From contig WPDH01000137.1 in assembly GCA_019137255.1 (NCBI GenBank), forward strand, positions 248,001 through 312,000: a stretch of DNA of 64,000 bases, written 5' to 3'. Of this stretch, positions 55,259-64,000 are shown piece after piece. The notes under the pieces were generated by a model that made no database searches, was not told the DNA's origin, and saw nothing but the letters and a program-made list of their open reading frames with translations. Within the stretch, counting starts at the first letter, position 1. Each line of letters starts with the position of its first letter. Origin of the DNA: Corinectria fuckeliana. Lineage: Eukaryota; Ascomycota; Sordariomycetes; Hypocreales; Nectriaceae. The translations under genes and the position numbers were made by a program.

Positions 55259-57945
55259 CTAGAAATCGGGCATATCGTACAGGTGTTCAGGATCTGGTTC
55301 GAACGTTAGTTTTTCCAAAACATTCGCCGCTCGTTTGATACTGTCAAGACATACCTTTGCCGTGAGCCATGATGTAGCTTCTCACCTCTTGAACCCTCGT
55401 GTCAATTTCCTTGATCGCTTTATCGAGCTTCGCCTGTTGGTCCTGCCCAGAAGCTGCCTCAAGCGCTCTCTTCGCCACATCAAACCTGCTCACGCAGTTG
55501 ACCAGCATCATATCGAACGGCGTCGTGGTGCTGCCCTCCTCCTTGTAACCATCAACCGTCATCCTGTTCACGCCTGGACGTCCAAATAGCAGACCCTGCA
55601 GCTCGGATGCATACCCGTGGTAATTGAAGCATACAGGCTTATCCTCGGTGAACATGTCTCGGAACTCGGCTTGGGTGAGCGCATGCGGATGACGCGTTTC
55701 AGTCGCGAGAACCATTAAGTCTGTGACGTTGACCACGCGGACTCTCAACTCCGGCATCAGGGACTTGAGCAACTCGGCTGCTTTGACAACCTCGAACGTC
55801 ACTTCAACGCCGATGCCGACGATGACAACGTCGGGACTCTTCCCTTTGTCCACGGATGCAAACTTCCAGACCGAGGCGCCATTCCGACAGTGCTCCGCGG
55901 CATCTTCAGCTGACAGATAGACGGCCGTCGGCTGCTTCGAGCCGATCATGAGATTGACGTAATTTTTCGACTGCAAACAATGATGCACCGTGCTGAGGAA
56001 GCAGTTGGCGTCTGGTGGTAGATAGACTCTCGCCGCCTCGGCCTTCAAGTTCAGCACGGCTCCGATGAACGATGGGTTCTGGTGCGAGAAGCCGTTGTGC
56101 TCCTGACGGGCCCAGGTGCTGGTCTCGATGTAGTTGATGGAGCTGAGATCGCCTCGCCACTTGACCTCACGGGAGATCTTATTGAACTTGGAGTATTGCA
56201 CCATCATCGTGTGGATGATGCCCAGGAACGACTCGTAGCTCGGGAATAAAGCAGTTCGGCCCGTGAGCGTGTAGCCCTGCATGAAGCCCTGGCAGCAGTG
56301 CTCCGACAAGATCTCGATGACCCGGCCTCCATTCGCGCGAGAGTACTTGTCCCATTGGAAGTTCCGGCCGGTGTGGTCAAGTACCGCGCTCAATTTGTTG
56401 CTCTCAAGCTCGTCAGGTGAGAACATTCGGAAGCTCTTAGGGTTCTCCACCATGACCTTGTCTAGGAACTTGCCCGTCTCCGCCATGCAACTTTCTTGCT
56501 GAAATTTGTCAACAGCGAATAGCTTCCAGTCAGGAATGTCCAAGGCGTTGTATGAGTCGTAAGTTTGTTTCAACTGCCCAAGTTTCTTTGCGTCGTTTTC
56601 AGGCACAAGACTTAGAATGCTCTTGGACGGTTTGCCGTCTTTCAGCAGCCTCCCGGCATCGTATGTCTGGAGCCAGGATTGGAGGATCTTGAGGTGCTTC
56701 TCGTCTTTGTTTGCGTTCGGGACAGGGATCTGATGAGAGTGGAAGGATCCTTCAATAAACTCTCCGTCTACTTTCTTGGGACCCGTCCAGCCCTTGGGAG
56801 TTCGCAAAACGATCATGGGCCACCGCGGCTTGACGATTGGCTTGCCATGTCGAGCGGCCTGCTGAATTGTCTTGATCTCACTGAAAGCCCACTCCAGCGC
56901 ACTGGATAGTTCGACATCGATGTTGTCAAGAGTTTCCACGATGCAGGTCTGATAGCCGTATCCGGTGAAGAGGCTGACAAGCTCCTTATCGTCCATGCAG
57001 CCGAAAATGGTACGCTCGCTAATCTTGAATCCGTTGGCATGGAGAATGGGGATGACTGCGCCGGACTCGGCTGGATCCAAGTATTTGATCGAGTGCCATG
57101 CTCTACGTGGGATCAGTATGGAAGTCAATCTCTCAACCACGCACAAGTCACTTACGCTGCGGTAGGACCACTCTCAGCCTCTCCATCGCCAACGACACAT
57201 GTGACAATGAGATCAGGGTTGTCCATCACGGCACCAAACGATACGGAAAGAGCATAACCCAGCTCGCCGCCCTCATGGATAGAGCCAGGTGTTTCGGAGT
57301 TGATGTGACTGGAGCTGTGTGAGCCTCGTGGATGCATTACTCAAGATTCGGGGCCTTACCTTGGAAAGCCTCCCGGGACTGAAAACCCTGTGATGAGGTT
57401 TCGAAGGCCGTCTTCGTTGAGCGTGTAGCGGTCGGGGAAGAACTTCTCTAGCGATCCTTCGATCCAGAGCGAGGCCAAAGCTGCGGGAGCTCCATGGCCA
57501 GGCCCGATGACAAAGATGATGTCTAGATGATGCTTGCGGATCAGAAGATTGAGATGAGACCACACAAGGATGAGGCCGGGGCATGTTCCCCAGTGGCCTA
57601 TGTGGATTAGCCGAGAGTGAGGAAGTGATTGAGTGTCAAGGGTGGCGCATACCTAACAACCGCGGCTTCACATCCTCCAACGCTAGGTCCCTTTTGATCA
57701 TGACATTGTCTCTAAGGAAGATCATCGCTACGATATGGTCAGTGTCGTGGATCAGACGCTTGCCTCACTGTCTTCCACTTACACCCAGCGATGTAGCAAG
57801 CTGCTCGCTGGAAGTCTTTCAACGATTGCGCCACATCCTTGTCCAATGGAGTCTGAGGGACTTTTGCAGCGAGATGCAAAGTGTCGTCCGGCAGTTGACT
57901 CGGCAGTGGCGGCGGGTTCGCCTGGTCCAGTATTTCTCCAGGCAT
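55259..57945 (-). CDS. Xylulose-5-phosphate/fructose-6-phosphate phosphoketolase
   Basis: Six exons (57945-57783, 57727-57653, 57597-57360, 57314-57156, 57102-55355, 55293-55259) give 805 residues, the usual length of the family. Thiamine-diphosphate enzyme landmarks include AMIFLRDN-like SMIFLRDNVMIK, GHWGTCPGL, GPGHGAPA, SETPGSIHEGGELGYALS, VVGDGEAESGPTA, and HANGFKISERTI. In the C-terminal half, QEHNGFSHQNPSF and CFNYHGYASEL are present. The enzyme cleaves xylulose 5-phosphate with phosphate to acetyl phosphate and glyceraldehyde 3-phosphate in the cytosol. The short terminal exon (DPEHLYDMPDF) is needed for the family ending. It is divergent from the catalase gene across about 920 bp with shared TGACGTCA sites. 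Confidence 0.92.
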
Positions 57946-58118
57946 CTTTGGGTGAAGGCTTTGACTGCCCGGCAGAGTAAAGCAAACCACGCGGACTACT
58001 TAGCGGACTTGAATATCAGATATCCAGATCAAAGTGTCAGTTTGCAAGTGTACGCTATCTACGGGGTATTGAACGGAAGAAGAAATGCGGAGTGGCGTCT
58101 TTGCTAGATTAGACACGG

Positions 58119-58147
58119 TGGAAGTGGAGGTGGAAGTGGAAGTGTGG
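58119..58147. repeat. Short GGAAGT-type hexanucleotide repeat
   Basis: A run of GTGGAA/GTGGAG hexamers, about five units, in the phosphoketolase leader or proximal promoter. Confidence 0.7.
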
Positions 58148-58196
58148 ATGAACGTTGATGAACGTCGACGAATGTGTGACGATATATTCATATGGT

Positions 58197-58204
58197 TGAC
58201 GTCA
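58197..58204. promoter_or_regulatory. CRE/ATF site TGACGTCA, phosphoketolase side
   Basis: A perfect 8-bp palindrome about 250 bp upstream of the phosphoketolase ATG. A second half-matching site, TTGACGTCG, follows immediately. The consensus is that of ATF/CREB bZIP factors such as Atf1. Confidence 0.6.
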
Positions 58205-58715
58205 TTGACGTCGTTGATCAACCCTTCTATCTTTCCGTATTTCCATCTTCCAGGCAAACTAAGCATCGAATGAACTCTGAAAGAGGCTTATGACGGCTGG
58301 AACCTGTGGATAATGAGCACTACGTTTACCATTAGGGGAAAGATCATCGCTGGATGACGCTTGGATTTGCTTCTCCATGCAACGATTCACACCCAAGTCG
58401 TACACACGTTCCAGCATGCTGAGCTATTTGTAATCCTCTGGCTGATAGAGGTCAATTGTTCAGGAACGGCCCGGTCCCTCGGAGGTAAGCTCCGACACTC
58501 CGCGGAGTGGCTCTGAGCTGAGTTGTAGCGCTACATCGGCATGTCGTAGAAATCATCGTCAAACCCTCACGCCAGATACATCAGTATCCAATAGTACGCG
58601 GTTTAGATGCCGTTGGATGTACCTCTACCTGAGTTTCCAGCGAGGAAGGCGCTTGCCGGCTCAAACGACTGGTCTGGATTGCACTCCCCCACTCGCCGGA
58701 GATAATGCACATGTG

Positions 58716-58725
58716 TTGACGTCAA
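58716..58725. promoter_or_regulatory. CRE/ATF site TTGACGTCAA, catalase side
   Basis: A perfect 10-bp palindrome containing TGACGTCA, about 140 bp upstream of the catalase ATG. In several fungi the stress bZIP Atf1/AtfA controls catalase genes through such sites. Confidence 0.65.
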
Positions 58726-58865
58726 CTTAACGTGCTTCGCGAGGTGTGCGAGGTAGAAAGTGCGGACTCGTTCGCAGTATAATTGACTCTCGTGCGCATC
58801 AACGACAAAGATACACCGTCTCCTGCACTCTCTCTTCTCCGCTCGCATTTGTTCCCCGATAACAG

Positions 58866-59430
58866 ATGTCTCATATCCCCGAAACCATCAAGCAAGCAGT
58901 CATGGCTTCCGTAGGAGGCGGAAACGCCAAGCTCGAGCAGCTCGCTGCCAGCACGGTGGAGCCCAGCGACAAGACGAGAATCACGGGCGACTTTGGCACC
59001 AAGCAGAACAACACGGATAATTGGCTACGCGTGAACACTGAGGGCCAGACCGGGCCAATGCTCTTGGAGGACAACTTTTCCAGAGAAAAGGTTCATCTCA
59101 CACCTACTGGATGCCCTACAAAACCAAGCTAATGCACATGGTCAGATCCATCGTTTCGATCACGAGCGTATCCCGGAGCGTGTCGTCCACGCCCGCGGTG
59201 TAGGCGCCTTCGGGACATTCAGACTCTTCGAATCCGCAGAGGATGTCTCCCACGCCGGTGTCCTGACGGACACCTCCCGTGAGACGCCCGTCTTTTTGCG
59301 CTTCTCGACCGTCCTCGGCAGCCGGGGCTCGGCCGACACCGTCCGAGATGTCCGTGGCTTCGCCGTCAAGTTCTACACGGAGGAGGGCAACTGGGACATT
59401 GTCGGAAACAACATCCCCGTCTTCTTCATT

Positions 59431-59465
<35 letters not shown>

Positions 59466-61146
59466 AGGCAAGCCGGAGCCGCACAACGAGATTCCGCAGG
59501 CGCAGTCGGCCCACAACAACTTCTGGGACTTTGCCTTTTCGCACTCGGAGGCGACGCACATGTTCATGTGGACCATGTCGGACCGGGCCATCCCTCGCTC
59601 ATTGCGCATGATGCAGGGATTTGGTGTCAACACCTACACTCTGACTAATGCCAAGGGCGAGCGGCACTTTGTCAAGTTCCACTTCACCCCGGAGCTTGGC
59701 GTGCACTCGCTGGTCTGGGACGAGGCCCTCAAACTGGCTGGTCAGGATCCCGACTTCCACCGCAAAGATCTTATGACGGCCATCGACAGCGGCGTCTTCC
59801 CCAAGTGGAAATTTGGCATCCAGACTATCCCCGAGTCCAAGGAGCACGATTTCGAGTTCGACATCCTCGATGCTACCAAGGTCTGGCCCGAGGATCTCAT
59901 CCCCGTCCGCTACATTGGCGAGCTCGAGCTCAACCGCAACGTTGACGAGTACTTCACCCAGACGGAGCAAGTTGCCTTTGCTACCGGGCACATCGTGCCG
60001 GGTATTGGCTTTTCAGACGACCCGCTTCTTCAGGGCCGCAACTTTTCCTACTTTGACACGCAGCTGAGCAGACTGGGCATCAACTGGCAGGAGCTGCCAA
60101 TTAACAAGCCTGTGTGTCCCGTCATGAACTTCAATCGCGATGGCGCCATGCGACACACTATCAACAAGGGCAAGATCAACTACTGGCCAAACCGATTCGA
60201 GACTCAACCTCCTGCCACCCACGCCGAGGGTGCCTACGTCGATTATCCGGCAAGGGTGCAGGGTATTAAGGAGCGTGCCGTGAGCGCCAAGTTCAAGGAG
60301 CATACTTCACAGGCTGAGCTATTCTACAATTCGCTGTCTGAGGTCGAGAAGTCGCATCTCACGTCTGCTCTGTCTTTTGAGCTGGACCACTGCGATGAGC
60401 CCATCGTCTATGAGCGCATGACACAGCGGCTGGCCGACATTGATATCGGCCTCGCGCAATCGGTCGCAGAGATGGTCGGGGGCCCTGCGCCAAAGCAATC
60501 GCAGCGAGTTAGCCACGGCCGCTCAGCCAAGAATTTGAGTCAGATGGACTTTCTCCCGGAAACCCCAGTCATCGCTACCCGCCGCATTGCCATCATCATT
60601 GCAGATGGTTACGACCCCGTAGCGTTCACTGCCGTCCAAGGAGCCGTCGCAGGCCTCAAGGCCATTCCCATTATTATTGGTCCGCGCCGGTCTGCCATCT
60701 TCTCCGCCAACGAGGATTCTTCCAGCGGCAAGGGCATTGTCCCGGACCACCACTTGGAAGGCCAGCGCAGCACCATGTTTGACGCCATCTTCATTCCCGG
60801 CGGTCAAAAGTCCATCGAGACGCTGTCGAAGAATGGCCGAGCGCTGCACTGGATCCGCGAGGCCTTTGGTCACTTGAAGGCCATTGGCGCGACCGGCGAG
60901 GCTGTGGCATTGTTGGACAAGGCATTCCAGCTTCCGGAAGTGGTGCTGTCGACGGAGAGGGACAGTGACGTGGTCGAGAGCTACGGGGTCGTCACGCTGA
61001 AGAATGCGTACCCTGAGAGTCTGAAGGAGATTGGCAGTGTGGCAAAGAATGCAAAGGGGTTCTTGGAGAGGTTTGTGTTCGAAGTCAGCCAGCACCGATG
61101 CTGGCAGAGAGAGATTGATGGGCTCAGCACTATGGTGGCGTATTGA
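58866..61146 (+). CDS. Large-subunit (clade 2) heme catalase
   Basis: Two exons, 58866-59090 and 59146-61146, give 741 residues, the large-catalase size. The intron has an unusual donor, GTTCAT, but the join EK-IHRFDHERIPERVVHARG is exactly the family sequence, with the catalytic His in VVHARG. Later blocks are FLRFSTVLGSRGSADTVRD, the asparagine region NNIPVFFIQDAIKFPDL, and the heme-binding YFDTQLSRLG with its proximal tyrosine. The last 150 residues form the flavodoxin/DJ-1-like domain (IAIIIADGYDPVAF, IFIPGG) typical of clade 2. It degrades hydrogen peroxide. No signal peptide is obvious, as in several large fungal catalases. Confidence 0.94.
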
Positions 61147-61283
61147 GCTGGTCAGCAGTGAGAAGCATATTATCAGGAATATTATCGATTAAAGACAGTA
61201 ATGCTATCAACTGTTACGGTTTGCTGTGTCTGCTTGGTCTATATGATGCTATGCCGCCTATATATGCAACCCACCTTCTATGA

Positions 61284-63187
61284 TTAAGCACTACCTATCG
61301 TCGCTTTCCATGATGCAAAGGAAGTTATCAAAGCTGAAAAACACATTATCATTACCAAATGCTCCTCACCCACGCCCAAGTTAACCACAACCCACTTCGA
61401 AAAAGTTGCTCCAACGACAGCCATCCACACGGTGAAGAAACCCGTCTCCCACCACGCTTGGCGGACACTGTCCTTCCGCGCCCGCTCATCGCTCGAACGC
61501 ATCGAGGTGCCCCAGCCGTCATCGGTAAGCGTGAACAGACTCCAGGAATGAACTGCCGCCAACGGAACGTGGTAGAACACCATGCCGGGGATAACCCAGC
61601 AGCACGACGTCCAAGAAAGTCGGTGGGGGTTGCGGAGCAGGTTGTAGCCGACGCCCACCAAGTTCCGGATCATGAGGTCCATGAGGGAAAAGGTGATGAA
61701 CTGCTTGGTCGTGAATAGATAGTAAACGACGGCCGCACCGATAATCAGAGGCCACACTTCGCGCTTCACCATGCTGAAGAATAGGAGCGGGTTCTGCTTG
61801 ACGTAGACCACGGGGTGGAAAAGGGCTTCGACGTGAGTTGCCCGCGCCCAGCGAACCTGTTGCTTAAGCCACCTCTCCATGGTCGTGGGTGTGTCGGTGG
61901 CTGTGAGCACATCGGATGCAAAGACTACGCCCCAGCCGCGAGCGAGAAGGTTTGTTGTCAGATGGCGATCCTCGTTGATGATCTAGAGTAGGTTCGGTCA
62001 GTCTTGCGCTATTTCTGGAAGAGACCCGAATGCCCACGTACCATCCTCTTCCCCAAGATTATCTGTCCGTACCACGGGACCATGATGCTGGGCAAGGCAG
62101 AGATTCGGAAGAGCGTGCTAGGGCCGCTCTGGCAATCGCTGGTCGCCATGACAGCCATGGACGATCTCGAGAGGTACAACTCGCTCCAATACACGGTTGA
62201 CGAGAGGGCAGTCACCGCAGTCTCGTCCTGGTTGTGGACGATGAGCCCGGTGCTCGCGCCGCCGATCTTGGGGTCGGCCGCAATGGAGTCGACACTCCGC
62301 TCGATCGACTGCGGGAGCACCAGCGTGTCCGAGTCCGAGGACCACAGGAACTCGACGCCAAGGATGTCGGCGATGACGATGGCGAAGACGAAGCTGGTGA
62401 ACATGATGCCCTTCTTGTGCAGGTGTCTCTGCGTCAGACACAGCTGCTTGACTTGGTTGGGGCCTGAGAAGACGATGTCCTCGTCGTGCAGGACTTCTGA
62501 GGCGAGGCGGATGCAATGGCGCAGGGCGGTTTCGTGGCATTCCGCCTCGTCCACTTCCCGGCCGGCCTTTCGACACTCGGCCATCTGCTGTGCCACGAAC
62601 TGCTCGGCGACTTCGCCCAGGGGCTCGGCGATGTGAACCACTTTGGAGTTGGCAGGATATACCTGACATGGGTTAGAAGGCCTCCAGAGCCATGTGCAGC
62701 AAAAGGGAAGAGCACAACTTACATGGTTGAAGACGTGGACCATGTCCTGATCGCCGACGTCGTCGCCGTCGACGCCCACGAGCAAGAACTTGCAACCCTT
62801 GGCGACCTTGTAGCTGCGCAGCGCGCGAGTGAACAGCCCCGGGTCCTCTCGCCAGCCAACGACGGCGGCCATGCTTTCCGTCCTCGATCTAGCCGGGTCG
62901 GCCTCCAAATGTATCGATTCGATTTCGGCCTTTTCGTTGAACGGCGGTTCTTGTTGTTGCCCATAGAGCTGGATGCGTCGCCCCTCGTTGATGAAGCGGT
63001 TCAGCTCGGCGATGACGATGGCGACAAACATGTCGAGCGTGATGGGATAGGCACATCGCACCGTGAGCAGCCAAAACGCAGGGACCGACGCGAGGCCAAC
63101 GACGCAGTTGAATAGCTTGCGCAGAAAGGCGACTTCCCAGCCAGCAACCATGGCCGGGCCTGGGCCTTCTGGACGAAACTGTCCCAT
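61284..63187 (-). CDS. GT2 family glycosyltransferase, hyaluronan synthase-like
   Basis: Three exons (63187-62723, 62662-62042, 61982-61284) give 594 residues. N-terminal membrane segments are followed by a cytosolic GT-A domain and four or five C-terminal membrane segments. Processive GT2 motifs are all present: VGVDGDD, the DxD-type SSDSDT, IINEDRHLT with the catalytic Asp, and QQVRWARA (QxxRW). Both introns interrupt the catalytic domain and their removal restores it. This resembles the GT2 proteins of filamentous plant pathogens that are needed for surface hyphal growth and virulence, and Cps1-like synthases. The polymer made is not known. The leader upstream is pyrimidine-rich on the coding strand, as in many fungal promoters. 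Confidence 0.9.
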
Positions 63188-64000
63188 TGCTGTTGACGGG
63201 GTGAGAAGTAAAAAAGAAGAATGATAGTTAAAAAGAGATGCAAGTTAGTGACTGATTGGGAAGCGGAAGTAAGAAAGAAAGAAATAATAAGAGTAAGAAA
63301 GAGATGCAAACGAGTGAGTGAGTGGCTGCTTTGGAAAGAGGGATGAGGGAGAGGGCATCACAGGCTAAAGGGGGATCCCACATATGGTCTAAAGCCAGTC
63401 GCAAGTTCTACATAGCATCTAGATGCCTTCAGGGGCCAAGGCTAGAGCAGCAGATTGTCTCTAGTGCAACAAACGACGTGCGTGCCAAGCTAGTCGAATG
63501 AGGGAGGTGCAGTTGAACACCCTGTGGAGTGATAGTAATCCAGAGGAGTGATAATGTAACGTGAAACTGCCCCCGTTGCACCTGAACGCTTAGCAGACTC
63601 TCAAACACGAGCCCGGGCATTCCCAACAGGCGAGATACAGTGTCGGTCTTCCTCGGCGGTTCCAAAAGTGTTTGGGCGTTGCATCCAGATCGGCGAAGCG
63701 TTGGACCTAGTTGTGACAAGTCGCTTCGTCATGGCCTCTGGTGGCATCACCGACAGAACGATCAACGACTCAACACGAACTTTCTAATTTTCTAATACAT
63801 CTACCCCCAAACCCGCTGGGTTGTGGTGGAGCACGTGGCGAGCGAAAACTTCGTGGCTTCGTCAGCCTTACCCACCTCTTCCTTGTTGATTCGGGGTTGC
63901 TTGCAGATTAGGCAGGGATTGTTTGAGCATTCATCGTCATTCATCAGGGGCTATAGACATGCAAATACTACTATGGTATTGTTTAATTTGAGGAGAGTTT
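63188..64000. other. GT2 upstream region, no gene seen
   Basis: About 800 bp. The first 130 bp are purine-rich on the plus strand and contain AAAGAGATGCAA twice, about 66 bp apart. A minus-strand reading frame at 63429-63719 has no family resemblance. Confidence 0.5.

Noticed and set aside
1..64000. tRNA or rRNA genes
   Set aside because: A few GGTTCGAA-like strings occur (for example near 11249, 28408 and 55303), but no flanking cloverleaf could be formed by eye.

Overview
This window comes from a filamentous ascomycete, most likely a sordariomycete. Protein-coding genes carry short introns (45-112 bp) with GTRNGT-like donors, CTRAC branch sites and YAG acceptors. The families present are typical of these fungi: NACHT-ankyrin NLR, Zn(II)2Cys6 regulator, DHA2 and sugar-porter MFS transporters, Cas1-like acyltransferase, large-subunit catalase and phosphoketolase. 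Exon structures below were worked out by hand from reading frames and splice signals. For the intact multi-exon genes the summed exon length is a whole number of codons.

Layout. 0.9-1.7 kb: a small protein with an F-box-like segment and a cysteine-rich zinc-binding-like segment. 2.2-8.9 kb (minus): a large Fungal_N-NACHT-ankyrin NLR carrying two frameshifts and two internal TGA stops. 10.6-11.0 kb: a tiny secreted ten-cysteine TIL-type protein, probably an inhibitor. 12.9-15.4 kb: a CE16-type SGNH esterase and a GH16 glucanase. 16.6 kb: a CHY zinc-finger (Hot13-like) protein. 17.3-27.3 kb: a compact catabolic cluster of a DUF2264 protein and a divergent GH88 unsaturated uronyl hydrolase, followed by a Zn2Cys6 regulator and a sugar-porter MFS transporter. 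28.1-30.1 kb: an unrecognised gene with one in-frame TGA. 30.2-34.4 kb: a gene-poor zone of tandem repeats and decayed coding fragments.

34.4-35.2 kb: an NAD(P)-binding oxidoreductase. 36.7-39.4 kb: a PC-esterase/Cas1 10-TM polysaccharide O-acyltransferase. 39.7-42.6 kb: a secreted subtilase. 45.5-47.1 kb: a DHA2 transporter. 47.1-49.7 kb: an M28 glutamate-carboxypeptidase-like metallopeptidase. 50.4-52.1 kb: a Dcr2-like phosphoesterase pseudogene. 52.9 kb: a fragment of an MFS monocarboxylate-type transporter. 53.6-54.9 kb: an iron-containing alcohol dehydrogenase. 55.3-57.9 kb (minus) and 58.9-61.1 kb (plus): a divergent phosphoketolase/catalase pair whose shared promoter has two perfect TGACGTCA sites. 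61.3-63.2 kb: a type-2 glycosyltransferase related to hyaluronan synthase-like fungal GT2.

How it fits together. The clearest system is the uronate cluster. The GH88 and DUF2264 proteins lack visible signal peptides, so a plausible scheme is uptake of uronic-acid oligosaccharides by the MFS porter and intracellular hydrolysis, under a local regulator. The regulator has a perfect CCG-type inverted repeat in its own promoter. The rest is rich in secreted hydrolases and surface-polysaccharide genes, which suits a fungus living on or in other organisms, but the sequence does not identify the species. Several genes are decaying. The internal stops in the NLR and in the unknown gene are all TGA, while RIP-like TpA-rich decay is concentrated at 31-34 kb.
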